A program made the position numbers and the translations under genes. A stretch of DNA of 64,000 nt from Diphasiastrum complanatum. Its lineage: Eukaryota; Streptophyta; Lycopodiopsida; Lycopodiales; Lycopodiaceae. The first letter of the stretch is position 1. Every line of letters starts with the position of its first letter. Where the stretch lies: positions 29,973,410 to 30,037,409 of the forward strand of contig CM055107.1 of NCBI GenBank assembly GCA_029204225.1, in the 5' to 3' direction. Shown here piece by piece: positions 1 to 64,000 of the stretch. Below the pieces are notes generated by a model. That model saw only the letters and a program-made list of their open reading frames with translations, was not told where the DNA came from and did no database searches.

Positions 1-63897
<63,897 letters not shown>

Positions 63898-64000
63898 CTG
63901 CAGAACTACCCGTACAGTTATCAAGATCAAAGCAACAACAAACCAAAATAGACCATGAATTTCATTAGGTGAAGACATATGAAGAAGGAAAAGGGCAAGG

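Overview
The window is a repeat-rich stretch of a land-plant nuclear genome. It is almost entirely occupied by part of ONE host gene, an axonemal-type dynein heavy chain on the minus strand. I could thread 26 exons through the window, from 63897 down to position 1, giving about 1,467 codons. They cover the DHC_N1 tail and most of the DHC_N2 linker. The 5' end lies beyond 64000, and the motor (AAA ring, stalk) lies beyond position 1. Ty1/Copia and Ty3/Gypsy elements of plant type sit in the introns. Flowering plants and conifers lack dynein heavy chains, so the host should be a plant with swimming sperm: a fern, lycophyte, bryophyte, cycad or Ginkgo. The long, transposon-filled introns (up to 17.9 kb) favour a large-genome fern, lycophyte or non-conifer gymnosperm. 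This placement is inference.

Layout from the gene's 5' side (right to left). 59.1-63.9 kb: exons 1-7, compact. 51.7-59.1 kb: an intron with an internally deleted LINE (57.4-58.2 kb) and a minus-strand Gypsy element (LTR, PBS, RT-RNaseH-integrase, 53.2-57.4 kb). 49.5-51.7 kb: exons 8-11. 31.6-49.5 kb: a 17.9 kb intron holding a head-to-tail array of LINEs and LINE 3' ends, nearly all joined at (CT)n tracts. 29.3-31.6 kb: exons 12-15. 23.8-29.3 kb: a plus-strand Gypsy relic. 23.4-23.8 kb: exons 16-17. 16.1-23.4 kb: Copia, Gypsy and LTR pieces and a 65-bp triplicated repeat. 14.9-16.1 kb: exons 18-20. 5.3-14.9 kb: Copia and Gypsy relics and a 210-bp hAT-like MITE. 1-5.3 kb: exons 21-26, a LINE 3' end and a Gypsy LTR/protease scrap.

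The most interesting system is the LINE family. One copy (38.4-43.4 kb) has an intact 1,167-codon endonuclease/reverse-transcriptase frame. The copies share five features: (i) ORF1 and ORF2 lie in the same frame, separated by a conserved UAG followed by a conserved G/C-rich block that folds into a hairpin; (ii) ORF2 carries repeated PCNA-interacting (PIP-box-like) motifs near its C-terminus; (iii) ORF1 has a C-terminal region like vertebrate L1 ORF1p; (iv) a 5-bp hairpin just before the 3' end shows compensatory base changes between copies; (v) the 3' tail is (CT)n rather than poly(A), and insertions occur at or in older (CT)n tracts. Together these suggest a microsatellite-targeted LINE that recognises its own 3' hairpin and may make an ORF1-ORF2 fusion by stop-codon readthrough.

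All coordinates come from reading the sequence by eye. Splice sites were chosen by GT/AG (one GC/AG), open frame and fit to the dynein family, with no transcript evidence.
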